Shown in pieces: positions 33,286 to 45,525 of a DNA stretch of 64,000 nucleotides. Source of the DNA: Puccinia triticina (lineage: Eukaryota; Basidiomycota; Pucciniomycetes; Pucciniales; Pucciniaceae); contig NC_070562.1 in NCBI RefSeq assembly GCF_026914185.1, positions 5,642,001 to 5,706,000 on the forward strand, read 5' to 3'. Under the pieces are notes generated by a model, which ran no database searches, was not told the origin of the DNA, and saw only the letters and a list, made by a program, of their open reading frames with translations. Within the stretch, counting starts at the first letter, position 1. Every line of letters starts with the position of its first letter. The position numbers and the translations under genes were made by a program.

Positions 33286-34108
33286 CTAGGGCTGGGCCCC
33301 GGGTGATACCCAAGGCCTGGAGGCCATCCCGCACTGGTGCCCTGCGGGTATACCCAAGGTTGGGTATCTAATTACCTACTCCCAGGCACTATCCGTCAGA
33401 TATTGGGTACCTCCTGCGGGGACCAACTGTCCTACATACTGGTTCAGGCCGTAGTATCTTGTCAATGAAAAAAAGAGAAGGTACAATGCATGGCAATTTT
33501 GAAGGAAAACGGCTGTTCATGTAACACTTTGCTAACCCAGGACAAATGCTCAATTAAGCACAGAGCCTATGTGTGAGCTTTTATCTTGCAAACATCAGAA
33601 GATTTCCAGTTAGTTCATTGAGCAGCTGTCCTCTTGCTGTACATCCTCTCAATGACCCGTCTGCATTGGTCATCAAAAGGTTTGAATCCCCTTGATGACC
33701 ACTCAGATCGGTCATCCAGCAGCTTGAGTCTAGTACTGGATGACAGGTTTGTACCAATCATCGGCAAAACTCACACCACTCCATGACCGGTAGAGTACAT
33801 ACAAAACGGTCATGGAGAGGCTTGAGTTGTGTTGAGACCTCTCAATGACCGGTCAGACAGGTCATCAAGAGGGTTATTGCCACTGTTGCATATTTGATTC
33901 AAATTTCTATCTTTTTTTTTTCTTTCAGCAACACTCTCTGTCTCTTGTAATGAAAAGTTGGTCTCCAACCTTCTCCCAGACTTCTCCCAAGTCATTTACC
34001 CGAGATATCCGCTTGGGTAAAAATCCCAAAAAAGAATTCCGCGCTCAAACCAACCGGGTTGGATAGTCGGGTATACCTGATTGGCCTCGGGTCTGGGCCC
34101 AGCCCTAG
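33286..34108. mobile_element. MITE-like element with CTAGGGCTGGGCCC ends
   Basis: The ends CTAGGGCTGGGCCC (left) and GGGCCCAGCCCTAG (right) are perfect inverted repeats. Flanking GTGTAAGC / GTGTAAAG may be a decayed 8-bp TSD. The interior includes a TCATTGAGAGG-type array (33620-33875) of the 26.7- and 51.4-kb kind. Subterminal GGGTATACC motifs suggest the hAT family. Confidence 0.6.
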
Positions 34109-34116
34109 TGTAAAGT

Positions 34117-34292
34117 ATTGGGTCCCGCGACTCAATGAGAGTTATGGCGCGCATGCGCAGTTGTGACGTGGCAGCGCTACCAGGCGTGCCAACCACATCC
34201 AATGTACAAGATGTGGTTGGCGCGCCTGGTAGCGCTGCCACGTCACAACTGCGCATGCGCGCCATAACTCTCATTGAGTCGCGGGACCCAAT
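34117..34292. mobile_element. 176-bp near-perfect palindrome (foldback MITE)
   Basis: The arms of about 83 bp run ATTGGGTCCCGCGACTCAAT... to its reverse complement at 34292, with one visible mismatch (GGCGTGCC / GGCGCGCC). The centre is CAATGTACAA. A further end copy (TCATTGAGTCGTGGGACCC) lies at 34298-34317, and a left-end-like copy at 33239-33263, suggesting repeated insertion of one family. Confidence 0.8.
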
Positions 34293-34381
34293 TGTAATTC
34301 ATTGAGTCGTGGGACCCAATCGGTGAAGTTCACTGCCCCTAGGATCCATCCAACTCAAAACCTCGACCATCACAACTGACC

Positions 34382-34615
34382 ATGGCCACCACCCCCACCA
34401 CCAGCAGGAAGCGTTGCAAGCCTCCAGGATCACCACCTCAATCCTCAAGCCCTATAATTTCTTCCCAATCTCAAAACCATCCCCCCCAGAAACAACGATC
34501 AAGCAGAACTATAATTGTTGTTTCACTCAAAAAATGGCAAGATCAAGCCGGGAATCTTACGTCAATGGAAGCAAAAACAGAAGAAAAAGAGTTGGGAGAA
34601 TGTGGAGTAGTATAA
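34382..34615 (+). CDS. Short basic Ser/Pro-rich ORF, possibly N-terminus of a lost gene
   Basis: 77 codons from MATTPTTSRKRCKPPGS to a TAA. The Ser/Pro/Lys-rich start is like transposase or nuclear protein N-termini. No domain follows and no downstream exon was found. It is flanked by MITEs. Confidence 0.25.
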   Translation: MATTPTTSRKRCKPPGSPPQSSSPIISSQSQNHPPQKQRSSRTIIVVSLKKWQDQAGNLTSMEAKTEEKELGECGVV

Positions 34616-34635
34616 ATTTAAATTTACTTTAGTGC

Positions 34636-36040
34636 TATGAAATGAAAAAGAGCTTGATCTGCAAAAAACCTTTGCTGGACCAGCGGGTACTACTACCTGC
34701 CCCTGAACCGGGTACCCACCAGCAGGTACTTGGTATACCCGCCCAGCACACGCCGGCGGGTGCCGGGTGCGAGTGCGGGTGTCAAGAATCTGCAAAATTT
34801 GAGGCAAGTACCCGCACCCGCAGTGGGTACCCGGGTGCAAGAGGCCATCTCTAATTTTTTCTGACCTCCTCCCACCACGCTGCAGTGGCAAAAGTCACAT
34901 TAGTGGCCCAGAGTGCCAATTAACTGGTTTCATATTGTTATCATCAATACAAGAACATGTTCCAGAAGAAAACAAGCATCATGACTTTTTCACCACAGAG
35001 GAGGTACAACTTCCAGGTTGATCTAGTACCATGAGCCACCCCTCAAGCAAGCCTGATTATTCTGATGTTGATGGGGGAGAATCAGGCACTTTAAAACTTG
35101 ATTGAGGAGGGGTGAGCTAGTGCAACAATTTGGAGAACCACATCCCCATGGGTGGTGCCAGTCTTCTTCATTGGAAGGAAAGTGATATCCCAACCAACTC
35201 CTTCCTTGCTTTGATCTTTGTAAGTCAAAAGTATCAAGCCAACCTTGTCTTTAGGACCCATCAGTATCAATACTGCTCCTCTTCCCCTCTTGTCATCCTA
35301 AAAAGCATGTTACCACATTGTGAAGTTTTTTGATGAGTAAGTTAAGAAAACTTCCCTGAATTGACTTGCTCTCCCATTATTCTTTTTGATCTAGCTACAT
35401 CTTCTTCCAGGCCCGGCCATATCCTTGGAGGGATCCAAACCACACCTGCTTGCAGGCCCCTCCCTTTTTGTTTCCTTTTTTTTCTTGTTATCCTATTGAA
35501 TAAATCACCATTCCCTCTTGCACCTATCTTCCATCACCTTGAGTTTCCAGAATAATTTAGTTTAGCATTACCAGGCTGAAAAACCTGACTTGGTTAGTAT
35601 GTTGATTCAGAGATGGCTTGGTTTTTTTATTGGTGGCAACAAAACATGGTAAAACCATTACAATACATGTATCTTAACACTGTGCATTGTAATTGTACGC
35701 CAATACAAAAAATGCCAAAAAGGGCATACAGCATTTCTTGGAAAATGTGTACAAATGCAGTGATCAGAAAAGGAATTGGTGTCTCTAATAAAATTGCTGT
35801 ATTGTGTTAAGCAATCAATATGCTGTGTTACAGTATTTCTTTTATTGGCTCATGGTATAATGCTCAATTGAAGACCAATACGTAAAAATGTAACAGCAAT
35901 GCAAAAAAAATATGTTACTGCCATTACACAATAGGTGGAGTGTAATGGTCTCACTGTTGCAAAAGAAGAAGTGGCCCAGTCTGAGGTGTGGCCAGGAGTG
36001 ATGTGTTGACTTGCTGCAGGCTTCTGGTGCTTTGTGGCAG
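34636..36040. other. No supported gene; GTACCCG-type repeat then unassigned DNA
   Basis: 34690-34855 holds the GGTACCC / CCCGCAC motif cluster ending in GGCCATCTCTAA, the inverse of the TTAGAGATGGC seen at 24372. 34860-36040 has only short unconvincing frames. Confidence 0.4.
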
Positions 36041-36052
36041 CAATCAAGTTCT

Positions 36053-36504
36053 TCAACAAGGTAAAAATTCCATCAAATGGTGTCGGAGCATGAATTGGAT
36101 GGTGGCACATAGAAAGTGGTCACGACCTACATTTGCAGATCAAATTGAGATGGGTCAGTTGAATGATGGGTTGTAAATAATGAGGGAACCTGTGCGCGGA
36201 GAGACTTACCGCTAGGATTGTTGGGGTTGAATTGCAAGCCGGGCTACCTATTCACAAACACTTCTGTCGTGGGTTTGTTTAGATGTGCCCGGATGTTTGC
36301 GAGTGGCGGAAAAGTCTGCGAGTGCACCTGCAGTATCTTTAATTGGTCTTCCGGGTTGCTAACTCTTTTTAAGTACATGTGGGTAACATGTTGGGAAGTG
36401 GACATGCCTTTAGTCTTGCATCCCGGGTCGGTTAGATCCGTTTGACTTCCGAAAAAGGATTCCCAATGATCATCCATCAGTCTATCCACGTCGCCAATTT
36501 CCAA
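36053..36504 (-). pseudogene. Unknown protein, two exons, one in-frame stop
   Basis: Exon A (36504 down to 36210) reads HWESFFGSQTDLTDPG and LQVHSQTFPPLANIRAHLN in one frame, with a TAG at 36244-36246. It continues PGLQFNPNNPSG to a GTAAGTC donor. An 83-nt intron (36127-36209) ends in a TGTAG acceptor. Exon B adds RDHFLCATIQFMLRHHL and a stop at 36053-36055. An upstream exon is likely, because a TTG rather than an ATG opens the visible frame. No family is recognised. Clean splice signals and sensible composition favour a real but disabled gene. Confidence 0.4.
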
Positions 36505-36519
36505 CTTTAACTTTTACGG

Positions 36520-38960
36520 GTGTCGCAGGCGCCTAAACATTTTGTTACCCATCACAATTCACCGCACCGAAGCCGCTTCGCGTCGTATCTGCTTGAAGAT
36601 AACTACAAAAATTCATTGCACCCAAGCGGCTTTGCCTCCTTGGATATGGTTTATATCCGTCCTGCCGAATTGAACTTCGAGTAATCACTCACTATGTTGC
36701 ACGGGTTAACCCGTTGAAACCCATCCTTCTTGGCATTGTCTTGCTGCTTGGTTTGCTTGTTTCTGGTCAGAAAATCAATACAGACCAGGACCCCTGTGTC
36801 ATTACCTGGCAAATAACCTGGTTAGTGAATGTCAAACGCTATATGAAACTGACGTTTACCGGAAATCCTGTCGAGTGAAATTGGGCCGTCCAGTAATACG
36901 AGTGCGCTGCCTAGATTGCTGGGTAGACGGTGTGAAGATTAGGTTGACGAGAAACCCACAAATCAGACCCTGAAGTTACATACAATTGAGCGTTATCGCC
37001 ACGGCCACCGCCTTATGTAACCATACAACATGCAACTGACCATCTTATGGTCTGCTTCCAGTTTGTCAAGACGCGCTGGGCGTCTAGCCAAGCAACATGT
37101 TCTCCTTGCGCTTTAATATGATAAGAAACGAATCCTTACGAAAAGCTAAGGAGGACATCGAATCACATCAGGAAAGGAGTTGTTTCATTTACTCGGATAC
37201 ATTAAGTCTTTTTTAGAAATAAAAACGCGCACCCTCTGAGCAAAGTAACCTGTCAGCCGCGACTGACGATGGCGCACCAACCAGGAGACTCGTGTTTGAA
37301 CACATTGGGACCAAGGCTTTCGGGCTATGACGGGCATGAGGCGAAGCAACAGACTTCCGAGATTGTTATCAACACTTGTTCTCGTGCTTCGCAGTGCGCC
37401 GTGGTTGATCGCTGTGAAAGAAAGCAACGCATCACAAGTACTGCATAACCTCATCTAACGAAGCCATGCAGCAACGCTCACCTTGTTCGAAAACGGCGTG
37501 ACTATCAAAGGTGACAAATGGCAGTCAGTAACTCTTACTGAATCACAAAACTTACATGCTGCTCCGCTACTCCGCGCAGTTCCGAAACGATACATTCCAC
37601 GGAATAGATTTTTCGGGATGATGCTTTGAATGCAAGCAACGAGTGTGCCTTGAAAGCAATTTCGAGGATCGGCGATAGTAATATTTGTGATAGTGCCAGT
37701 TAGCAGGTGTCGATCGTTTGGCAGTTTAGTAATGGTTGAAGTCATTGACAAAAGATCTCGATGGTGTCAAAGAGACGAGAAAAAATGGTTTAGTGGTGTC
37801 AAAGAGAAGAGCAAAAGTGGTTTAGTCCCCAAGACCAACAAAATGATGTGGTTCTCGACAAGACCCTTGTAGCAATCGAGCTCGTCGTTTCGGCCACCGT
37901 GATCTGTTGTGACTTCGGTTTTTCAAAAGCGCGGCAATTGATCAGGAAATTCAATACCAGAGATGCTCAAAGTTCCAATGTTCTGACTGGATCAAACCAG
38001 AAAGAAAAAAAACGGACCACTCAGCCGTCTTGGATTCTTAAGGGTTCTGCTTTGTGGTTGAGTGCTTTCGAGCTCTGCGAGTAATCAGCTGGCATCTAAG
38101 TCTGGGGTAGCACTTGAATTGGTTAATATCTGCCTGGCAATCCAAAAAAGAAACAGAGAAACGCTGCTCCAGTGCTCAGCAGTTCGTCGGTTGGCCGCTT
38201 GCTCAGTAAATCCACAGGCTGCATATAGTGAAGCGTTCAGCTCATTCGTAGCGTTGCCACATGGCTAGACAATGGGAGATCAGAAAGCTCAAATATCATG
38301 GCCAGTAATCCGATCATTCATCAAATCTCTTGACAATTTTTCTCCTCCGCACCGTGCCATAATACCCGGCATTGCTGTCTCGCGTTTTCCTACACACTTG
38401 AAATACACCCGTCAGATAAGCTGGGGCTTTGATAACCTGTTTTCCATGACTCTTGGTTGGTCATTATAATATACACTCTTTGCAATCCTGCGAAAGGCAC
38501 CGGTCCAAAGACTTCCTTCTTTTTTCACTGAGGTTTCCAGGATGGCTTGACATCAAAATACCATGTATAACTACTACTTCGGACCTTGCAATAAAATTTG
38601 TTCTTGAAATCTGACATTCTTTTTGCAACAAGATGTACTCAAATGGGCTTAAGGTCTTGAGTAGGTTGGGTGAGTAGTTAGCTGATCAAAGGAACTGGCC
38701 GCGGCAGCGCCTCCCATTTATTTTGCACACATATCCAATCTTCTCAACATCTACCCTCAAGTATACAAACAGCGGATTGTTCTTAACGTTATTTTTATGC
38801 ACTTGCGGTCTAGGAGCTGAGTATGCCCAGTGAGCAGCTGCCCCCATCAAAGGAACTAGTCGCCGCCTTTGTTCTCATTCCTCTATTCTTACAGCCTTGA
38901 TCAGGTCCAGTGAGATGATTAGGCTTGATAATGCATAAGTAAGGACTCCACCATTTGCCA
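36520..38960. other. No supported gene
   Basis: More CpG-containing than the neighbouring repeat DNA, with short hairpins such as CGAAGCCGCTTCG (36570) and AGACGCGCTGGGCGTCT (37070). Open frames such as 37455-37751 (-) and 37185-37454 (-) have no recognisable features. Confidence 0.35.
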
Positions 38961-38979
38961 TCGCATTCGCACTCCCCTC

Positions 38980-38987
38980 TATATAAG
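38980..38987 (+). promoter_or_regulatory. TATA box of the zinc-finger gene
   Basis: TATATAAG lies 111 bp upstream of the ATG at 39098, a plausible core-promoter distance for a fungal gene with a 60-80 nt leader. Confidence 0.5.
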
Positions 38988-39097
38988 AGATACAATTCTT
39001 CACTGAAGGTATCTATCAAACACCCAACACTCCAGACACATCCTATTATTAGCCAACGGCTATTAGATTACCACAACATCACCCTCCTGCCCCGACC

Positions 39098-40217
39098 ATG
39101 CAGTCCCAACAAAAAATTGAAGTTTGTCTTGAGGTTGCCTTCGGTGTTTCTGATTCGTGTCCTTTGTGGTCTGCTCGACATCTTAATTCCTTCATAGGAC
39201 AAGCCATACGCGAGCACGCTGTGGCGTACCATGAATTTTACCAAGCCGAGGAAGTTGGCATAGCCAATCTCCCACCTTTCTCCACCTACGACGAGCATCC
39301 AGAGGTCGTTCAACATCAGGCAGATGCCACTTCCCCGTTTGTGGGGTCTCCTGCCAATTATTCATACAGTGAGTCCACATGGTGTATTTGCCCTCTGTAC
39401 TGTGACTAATATTTTGGTATCATTCATGTCCTCACAGCTCATACTGAAGCCGAGCAGCAGCATCCGGCTGATCCAAATTCTTTTTTTCGGATGGACCAAT
39501 CGGGCTCCAATGGAGCTGAAGGCGGCCAGCCGCCCCAGCTCGCAGAGACAAATATCTGCCCTGGAGTCCAGCAATCGGCAGCAGAAGAAGTGATGACGAC
39601 AGCGCCACAGGCGGCCCCGACGGCTGACGATCCCCTGTCATTTCTCGACCGGGTTTCTGGTATCTGCCGGTTCAAAGGCTGCGGTAAAGGTTTTGATACC
39701 CGCCGCCAGGACAACCTTACCAGACATGGTCGGACACACCTAGCGGAAAACCTACGGCCACCTAAAAGTGAGTCCCACCAGCCATTCGTTGATTCCTGTC
39801 CTTGTGAACTAATGGATCTCGATCTCTCATTTAACTTATATTTCCAGTTCCTTGCCCACATGAAAACTGCAACAAATATTTTGTCAACAAACAAGGCGTG
39901 TCGAGACATTGTGATGAAATTCATGGAAGCCCTTCCACACGCAATCCCGACGAACCCAAAGGACAATCGAGGAGCTCCAGGACCAATCGTGTGGCAGTGG
40001 TTGGGCCAAGGGGTAAGTGTTCAACTTCATGAACAACTCGAAGAATATTTCATCTTTTGCTGATTGCGGTTTCAATCCCAAATACACTTGATCACGTTAT
40101 ACTATGTTAGTTCTGTGTCCGGTAGCTGGGTGCAGGAAGGACTACCAGTCTAGAAACGCATACTATTACCGGCACCTAGAAGAAAAGCATCCGGAATATG
40201 TTCTACCTGAAGATTGA
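39098..40217 (+). CDS. C2H2 zinc-finger protein, three fingers, four exons
   Basis: Exons 39098-39368, 39438-39767, 39848-40012 and 40111-40217 join across GT-AG introns of 69, 80 and 98 nt with consistent phases to give 290 residues. Three Cys2His2 units lie in the C-terminal half. The first is CX4CX14HX3H around CRFKGCGKGF, the second CX4CX12HX4H around CPHENCNKYF, and the third CX4CX13HX4H around CPVAGCRKDY. The odd Cys-His spacing means these are atypical fingers. The N-terminal 180 residues have no recognised domain. It is probably a nuclear DNA- or RNA-binding protein; targets cannot be inferred. The frame is intact, with a TATA box upstream and no TE inside. Confidence 0.75.
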
Positions 40218-40800
40218 CCAAAATTATCATTTTGTCATCCGGGCTGCTTTTCTGGTCACCATACCCCCTTGTCTATCTTCTCCCGTCCATCGGCTCTCTT
40301 CATCTGCCTACTCTCCGCGTATAAACCCCCAAGATTCGCTGTTCCCGATTCACCTTTCTTCAAGATCAGTTTTTTATTCCCATTTAATCTATGTTTATAA
40401 ATTTCAGGCTGCAGAGGAACTTGTAAGTACTCCACCGGATTGACTTAGAGGACAGTAAAATCAAATGGACCAGTTGTTTCCCCAATTTTCCCAATATTTG
40501 AACGCGCCAATGGCATTACTCCTAATCATACCCTGTAAACTGCATGGAGGGTAATATCACTCGATGGCTCTTCCATGGCAGACTTTTCCCCTGTTTCCTG
40601 CTACAATGAGCGGCGTTGGCATGCGAGTCAACGAGGGACTCCAGAGGGCGAGATCGGCTTCTTGAAGTGGACCCCACGCGGGAGCGAGCACTGGTGGGTG
40701 TCACATGCTGCTGCGGTCCCCAGCCTTCTCCCGAGCTGTCACAGCTTCGCCCTTATCCTCTCCGCCAAGAAAATTGAAGGGCGACCGCCGGGAACCAACC
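40218..40800. other. Intergenic; no gene supported
   Basis: A 5'-flank-like sequence precedes the degenerate membrane-protein gene. An ORF from 40575 overlaps its N-terminal part but uses an unlikely start. Confidence 0.35.
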
Positions 40801-40814
40801 ACCAATCGCCGACA

Positions 40815-42115
40815 ATGGCCGACTACTCTCCCCTCAGCCGATACTCAACAACAGAACAGTCCACTTCTCACCAACACACCCAGCCAGAGAACGAAGCGGA
40901 AAATTCAGGCAGAGAACCCCTAGCAATGGACCCGGGACTTAGGAGAAACCACCCACGACCAACGTACCATCTTCAACCACTTCCCCAAACCCTCAACACC
41001 AACAACAACGCCAATGAAACCACCAAAAACTACTATTACAACGCCCATCCAGACATCCACCTATTGCAACTCTTCCATCCACAACAGACCCTCCCCATCA
41101 GTTACGTCCACACCCCGGAAAACGCCCGCGCCGTCTAGCCAATTCTCGATTAGTCTCAACCCCACGCTTGCCACCACAGGCCTCATCCTTGGCAAAAAAA
41201 TCCATCCCCGACCGGATCCGCGTCAACCTCCTCTCGCTCATCGTTGTATGGATACTCACCTCCACCCGGATATACAAGTGTGGTCTCTTTCATTCGGCAA
41301 CTCGTCCTCACGCTTCTTTTCCACATACTTACATCGCTTTCTTATCCCACCTGGTGTATCCAGGCCGTTGTGGCTTGCATGCCCTTCCTCTTGGTTCCGC
41401 TCCAAGTCCCAGGTGCGTACCCCTACCTCGCCATAAGCAAGAAGACAAAGGAGGACTGACATTAGATATGTTTTAGAGTGGCTTTTGCTAGCCCTGCTGT
41501 GTTGTAACCTGCTGAATGGCTATTAGACGCTGGTGACGCACGTGGATTTGCCACTGACGCCGCAACAGGACGCTGGTGACGCACGTGGATTTGCCACTGA
41601 CGCCGCAACAGAAACGCGCCGGCGCCATGCAAGTCCTGCACAAGGACCCTTTCTCCGTTTCCCTTGTCAGTCCTTTCTCCCTCTCTCTCTCTCTCTCTCT
41701 CATGTCCGGTTTCCTGATCCGTGTGTTTTTGTGTAGGGACATGGCGACGATCCGGGTCGGAGATCTGCCCATTTGCCGCTGCTAAGCTCGTCGCTGCGCT
41801 TGTTGCCCTTGTCGGGTTTGACCCGCAGGGCGGCATACAAACACGAGGTCCTCAGCCGCAACCCGACCATTAACCCGCTCTCCTGCTCCACCCTGCACCT
41901 CTTCAAGCGCTCCGTCATCTCACCCTCCTCCTCCGTCTCCACCAACCCCCACTCAAACACACTCGCCTCCTCGTTCAACTCTCTTTCAAGGACTCCTACG
42001 CTCCTGCTTCGTCCGGGTTCAGAAACGTCTCTGATCAACTCAATCTCCAGAAACTCCTCGACGAAAACTTGTTCTCCTCTTCTACCAATTCGACTCATAC
42101 TCCTTCCCCTTCTTG
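40815..42115 (+). pseudogene. Membrane protein gene, frameshifted; possibly Pom34/NPCC-like
   Basis: From ATG 40815 (MADYSPLSRYSTTEQ) a Ser/Thr/Pro-rich region passes through several frames: TPRKTPAPSSQFSISLNP, then after an A7 run (about 41196) IPDRIRVNLLSLIVVWILTS. A shift follows into VVSFIRQLVLTLLFHILTSL with CIQAVVACMPFLLVPL, giving two hydrophobic segments. Beyond a GTGCGT...TATTAG intron comes LVTHVDLPLTPQQ, where a 43-bp tandem duplication breaks the frame, then RAGAMQVLHKDPFSVSL. Two TM segments followed by an LPLTPxQ motif recall fungal nucleoporin Pom34, but this is a weak guess from memory. Multiple frame changes argue for a pseudogene, unless unseen introns resolve them. Confidence 0.4.
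41526..41611. repeat. 43-bp perfect tandem duplication
   Basis: GACGCTGGTGACGCACGTGG...CGCAACAG occurs twice head to tail. As 43 is not a multiple of three it shifts the frame of the gene it lies in. Confidence 0.85.
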
Positions 42116-42129
42116 AACTTTGTTTGTGT

Positions 42130-44730
42130 AGAGGGATGAATGGAATGGTGGTACATCCACCGTGGCTGACTGAAGATAAAAGCCAGACCACCCACCACAC
42201 TGTCCATCCTCCTCAGCTTCCTTTTGCTAGATTAATGTACAGTGGGTCATCTGGTGTTTTTGACATTACATTTTTCAATGCAGAAGCTCAGGCCACAGAC
42301 TTCAAGTCATGAGATTGGTTACATGTGTGGAAAAGAAGTTCCCAAGAATGATTATGACATAAATAGATAAATGGGCTTAATAAACTTACCTGGTTTTTCT
42401 GCACCTGTACCTGATTTTTGCATACCCTTTGCTGTGTATGTACCCGTTTTTTTTTTCTACTCATTTCTATGCGGCGCAAATAATATCAAAATTCATCTAA
42501 AATAATGAACATAATTATCATGCACTCAGAACTTCAAAAAAACTCATTTTTAATTACGGACTTCCTTTGCGTACTGTGGAATGCTCTTTGTGGACTGCAA
42601 ACACTTTGCGCACTGCATGTGAAGGACACAAATTTTTTCAATTTTTATTTGACCAATCAATAGGCAAGCTTATGATTGTCATCTGTGAATTTATGTGGAG
42701 TTTTTTGAAGCTTCCTTGTATGTTTAAAAACCCCACAAAGAAAAAAAAAAACAGGTACAGTCATTTGGGGACCTGGAATCCACATTCCCACAGGCAAAAA
42801 AAATCCAAATAATTTAGTGAATCATGATAAATATGTATTTAAACTTTTTAGAACTTTTTGGCCACTCTGCACAAGAATCCAAGTTTATTAAAGCCTCTGT
42901 ATCACAAAACAAAACTTCAAGGGTTTTGTTGAAACTTGACACTTCCTCAAAGTCTGCGCTGTCTCTCGCAATGAACCGTGCGCACCGCAAGCGGCGGGTC
43001 TGCGCTGCTCAATGTCAGTCAAAACCTAACTGATTGTATTGGTCTCAGCATCTCAGCCCGGTCTCACATCTCAACTCTCAACACACCTCTCGTCTTCCTG
43101 TCCAATCAAAATTCAGTCTCAAGATCTCTGATCCCAAAGCTGCTTCCACCAATCTCAAGATTCAATCTATGGCGATCAACTCCTCAAGTTATTCAACTTG
43201 GTGAGAAATGCACTCGAAGCATTTCCACTCTCTCTTCAATCCTCATTGGCTCTCTTTGCTAACTCTCTTTATTCTATTCAGCTCCCTTCTTTCCCTTTCT
43301 AAATCCACTGCCTTACTCCATCCATTACTCTGACTTTGTCCTCCATTGGTCTGTTCTCTCTACTCCATCTATCAAGTATCCATTATTAACTAACCTCTTT
43401 TATTCTCTTAGTCTTTTTCTTCCTGCTTGTCCTGATTGCGTCCGGTTGTCCATCTTCAACATATATCTTATCAACTCAGGGTTTGTTCTCCATTTTTTCT
43501 CATTTCTTATTGTCTTCTGTATTCTCATGCTCTTGTTTTAGTTTCTGGTCTTTGGCTCTTTGAAATACAGTCAACAGTCCTTTAGGTTTCCACTACAAAT
43601 CTCCAAAAATAATATCCCTTTTTTATCCCCGCCGTAGCCTGCCATAGCACCTGGCTTCCCACTCAAGAAGTACATAGATAGATTTTCACTGGTTTTGCTG
43701 GCTTCTAATTTCTATAGAAAGCTTCAATCAACACTTGATTTTTTTTCATCTTGATTGGAGTCACCTGCTTCTGAACATTGCACTAGCGGAATTTGTGCTA
43801 TTACTTCCTGATTTTCCTCAGCAAATCATTGAGGCCCTGATCAAGTGTGAATATGGCCATTTTTCCCAACAACTCAGTACTTTTGAATCTCTGCCAAAGA
43901 GGCCAGTTTTCAAGACTTTGCCAAGCAAAGAGGTTACCCCCCACGCCATACTGGTGATATTGAATTTTTGTGGCACTGGCTGCAGTGTACATGGGCCGCA
44001 GAAGGCCTCAGATGATACGTATGCACTTTGAGGAGGCCATTAAGCTCATACATGTCTATCCATTCTGTGGATGATTGAGGCCTGCAAGTATCAAGCCCGC
44101 TAGTTGGGTACATACCATCCTTGCATAAAAGTGGGATGCGCGCACTGCACCTATCATTTTTGCCCAAAGGTGCGCGCCCGGTGCGCGGGTGCGAGGAGCC
44201 CGCACATTGGCGCACACCTAACGGTGGCGCCATCAACCCTACCATAGAGGCTTGCCGACATGTTGCAGGCATTTGTAGGGCTGGGACCCTCTGAACTTAT
44301 TCAGTCCCTGCCTTCTGAGTTGGCAGGCAGGCGCCCCTCTCCAAAGGAGGGACTTGGGAGTAAGCGCTGGATTTTGGTGTGAGCGCTGAGGACAATTGTA
44401 CATTTGTATATGTGCGGTATGTACATGAGAGCTGTGTAGATATGCCAAAGTGCATATTATCAATCTTTTTCTGAAACAATTCTGAGGTAACATCACCAGG
44501 TTTTTGTTACTGTACAGTAAGGAGACAGCATAATTTTAGTTTACAGGAGTGAAAAAAAGAGGGTTTGAGTTTTGGAAAAGAGCCCATTGTGTTTTTCAAA
44601 AGAATTTCTGGCACTTCTCTGGGGGGATGGATAGATGATGGAAGGTTGGTTGGTTGCACAAGAAGCCAGGCTATCAGGCCGTGCTGCTTGTGACCCAATA
44701 TGTTGAATTAGAAATGTGTAATACTTAGTT
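42130..44730. other. No supported gene
   Basis: AT-rich DNA with scattered short frames. 43270-43560 is pyrimidine-rich on plus and could be an LTR or promoter remnant. 44110-44220 contains a GTGCGCGGGTGCG / CGCACCT cluster. Confidence 0.35.
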
Positions 44731-45323
44731 TACTAAAAATTGGGTGCTAGCCAAGCCCAAGGCCTGTCAGCTCTCACGCCAGAATTTGCTGCTTGGGGGC
44801 AAGCCTCTCTGAGAGACAGAGACCCTGTGGTGCTCTTCTCCAGAGAGGCTGTGTTAATATTGGGGGCCTTGGGAAGCCACAGGGTACCCGGCCACTTGGA
44901 CCTACAAGCCAGCACCAACTCCATATGTATTTGGTACCACAAAGCCCTGTCCCACAGGGTATGCCTTGTGGTCCCCTGGGCGACTGAGCCAGAGAAGGCA
45001 CCCCCAAAATAACAAAGTCCTTGATCTACTGCGGGCATTTGTTTTGCAAATCAAGCCTTTGACACCCCTTGCCAGCAGGGACTTGCGCACTATTGCCCCT
45101 TTTTGTTGAGCAAGTATTTTCAATTTTGGTGGGAGTATATTCAAACCTCTATAACTCCTTGCCACAACAACTTTTTAATAAAATAGCTGAGTTTGAAGGC
45201 TAGCATATCAGAATTCTGGAAATTTCACAAAACTCCTTCCACTCCAGAAAAAACCCTTAAAAACTCTAAAACATTAGATTTTGCATTGAATGGGTCTGTG
45301 CAATGTCTGAAGGCTAGACTAAC

Positions 45324-45525
45324 AGGGGGTTTCAAACATGGTGCAGGTCCCAGTTCAGGAAACCCAATCCAGGAAAACAAAGTTCCTGCTCAAAGAATTT
45401 TTAAATTATTTCTGCATTTCTTTTGGGTGAAATTGGGTTCAGGTATGCAGGGTGTGTTGCAGTTGCACCAATTTCCTGAATTTGGGGTTCCTGAAACAGG
45501 ACCCGCACCATGTTTGAAACCCCCT
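45324..45525. mobile_element. MITE, about 200 bp, GGGGGTTTCAAACATGG ends
   Basis: GGGGGTTTCAAACATGGTGC at the left and GCACCATGTTTGAAACCCCC at the right form a perfect 20-bp inverted repeat. Flanks TAA/TAA suggest a 3-bp TSD, as for PIF/Harbinger MITEs. The ends resemble the element at 25724-26176. Confidence 0.75.

Noticed and set aside
37185..37751. Pair of minus-strand ORFs as a gene
   Set aside because: No domain, no convincing splice junction between them and no start context.
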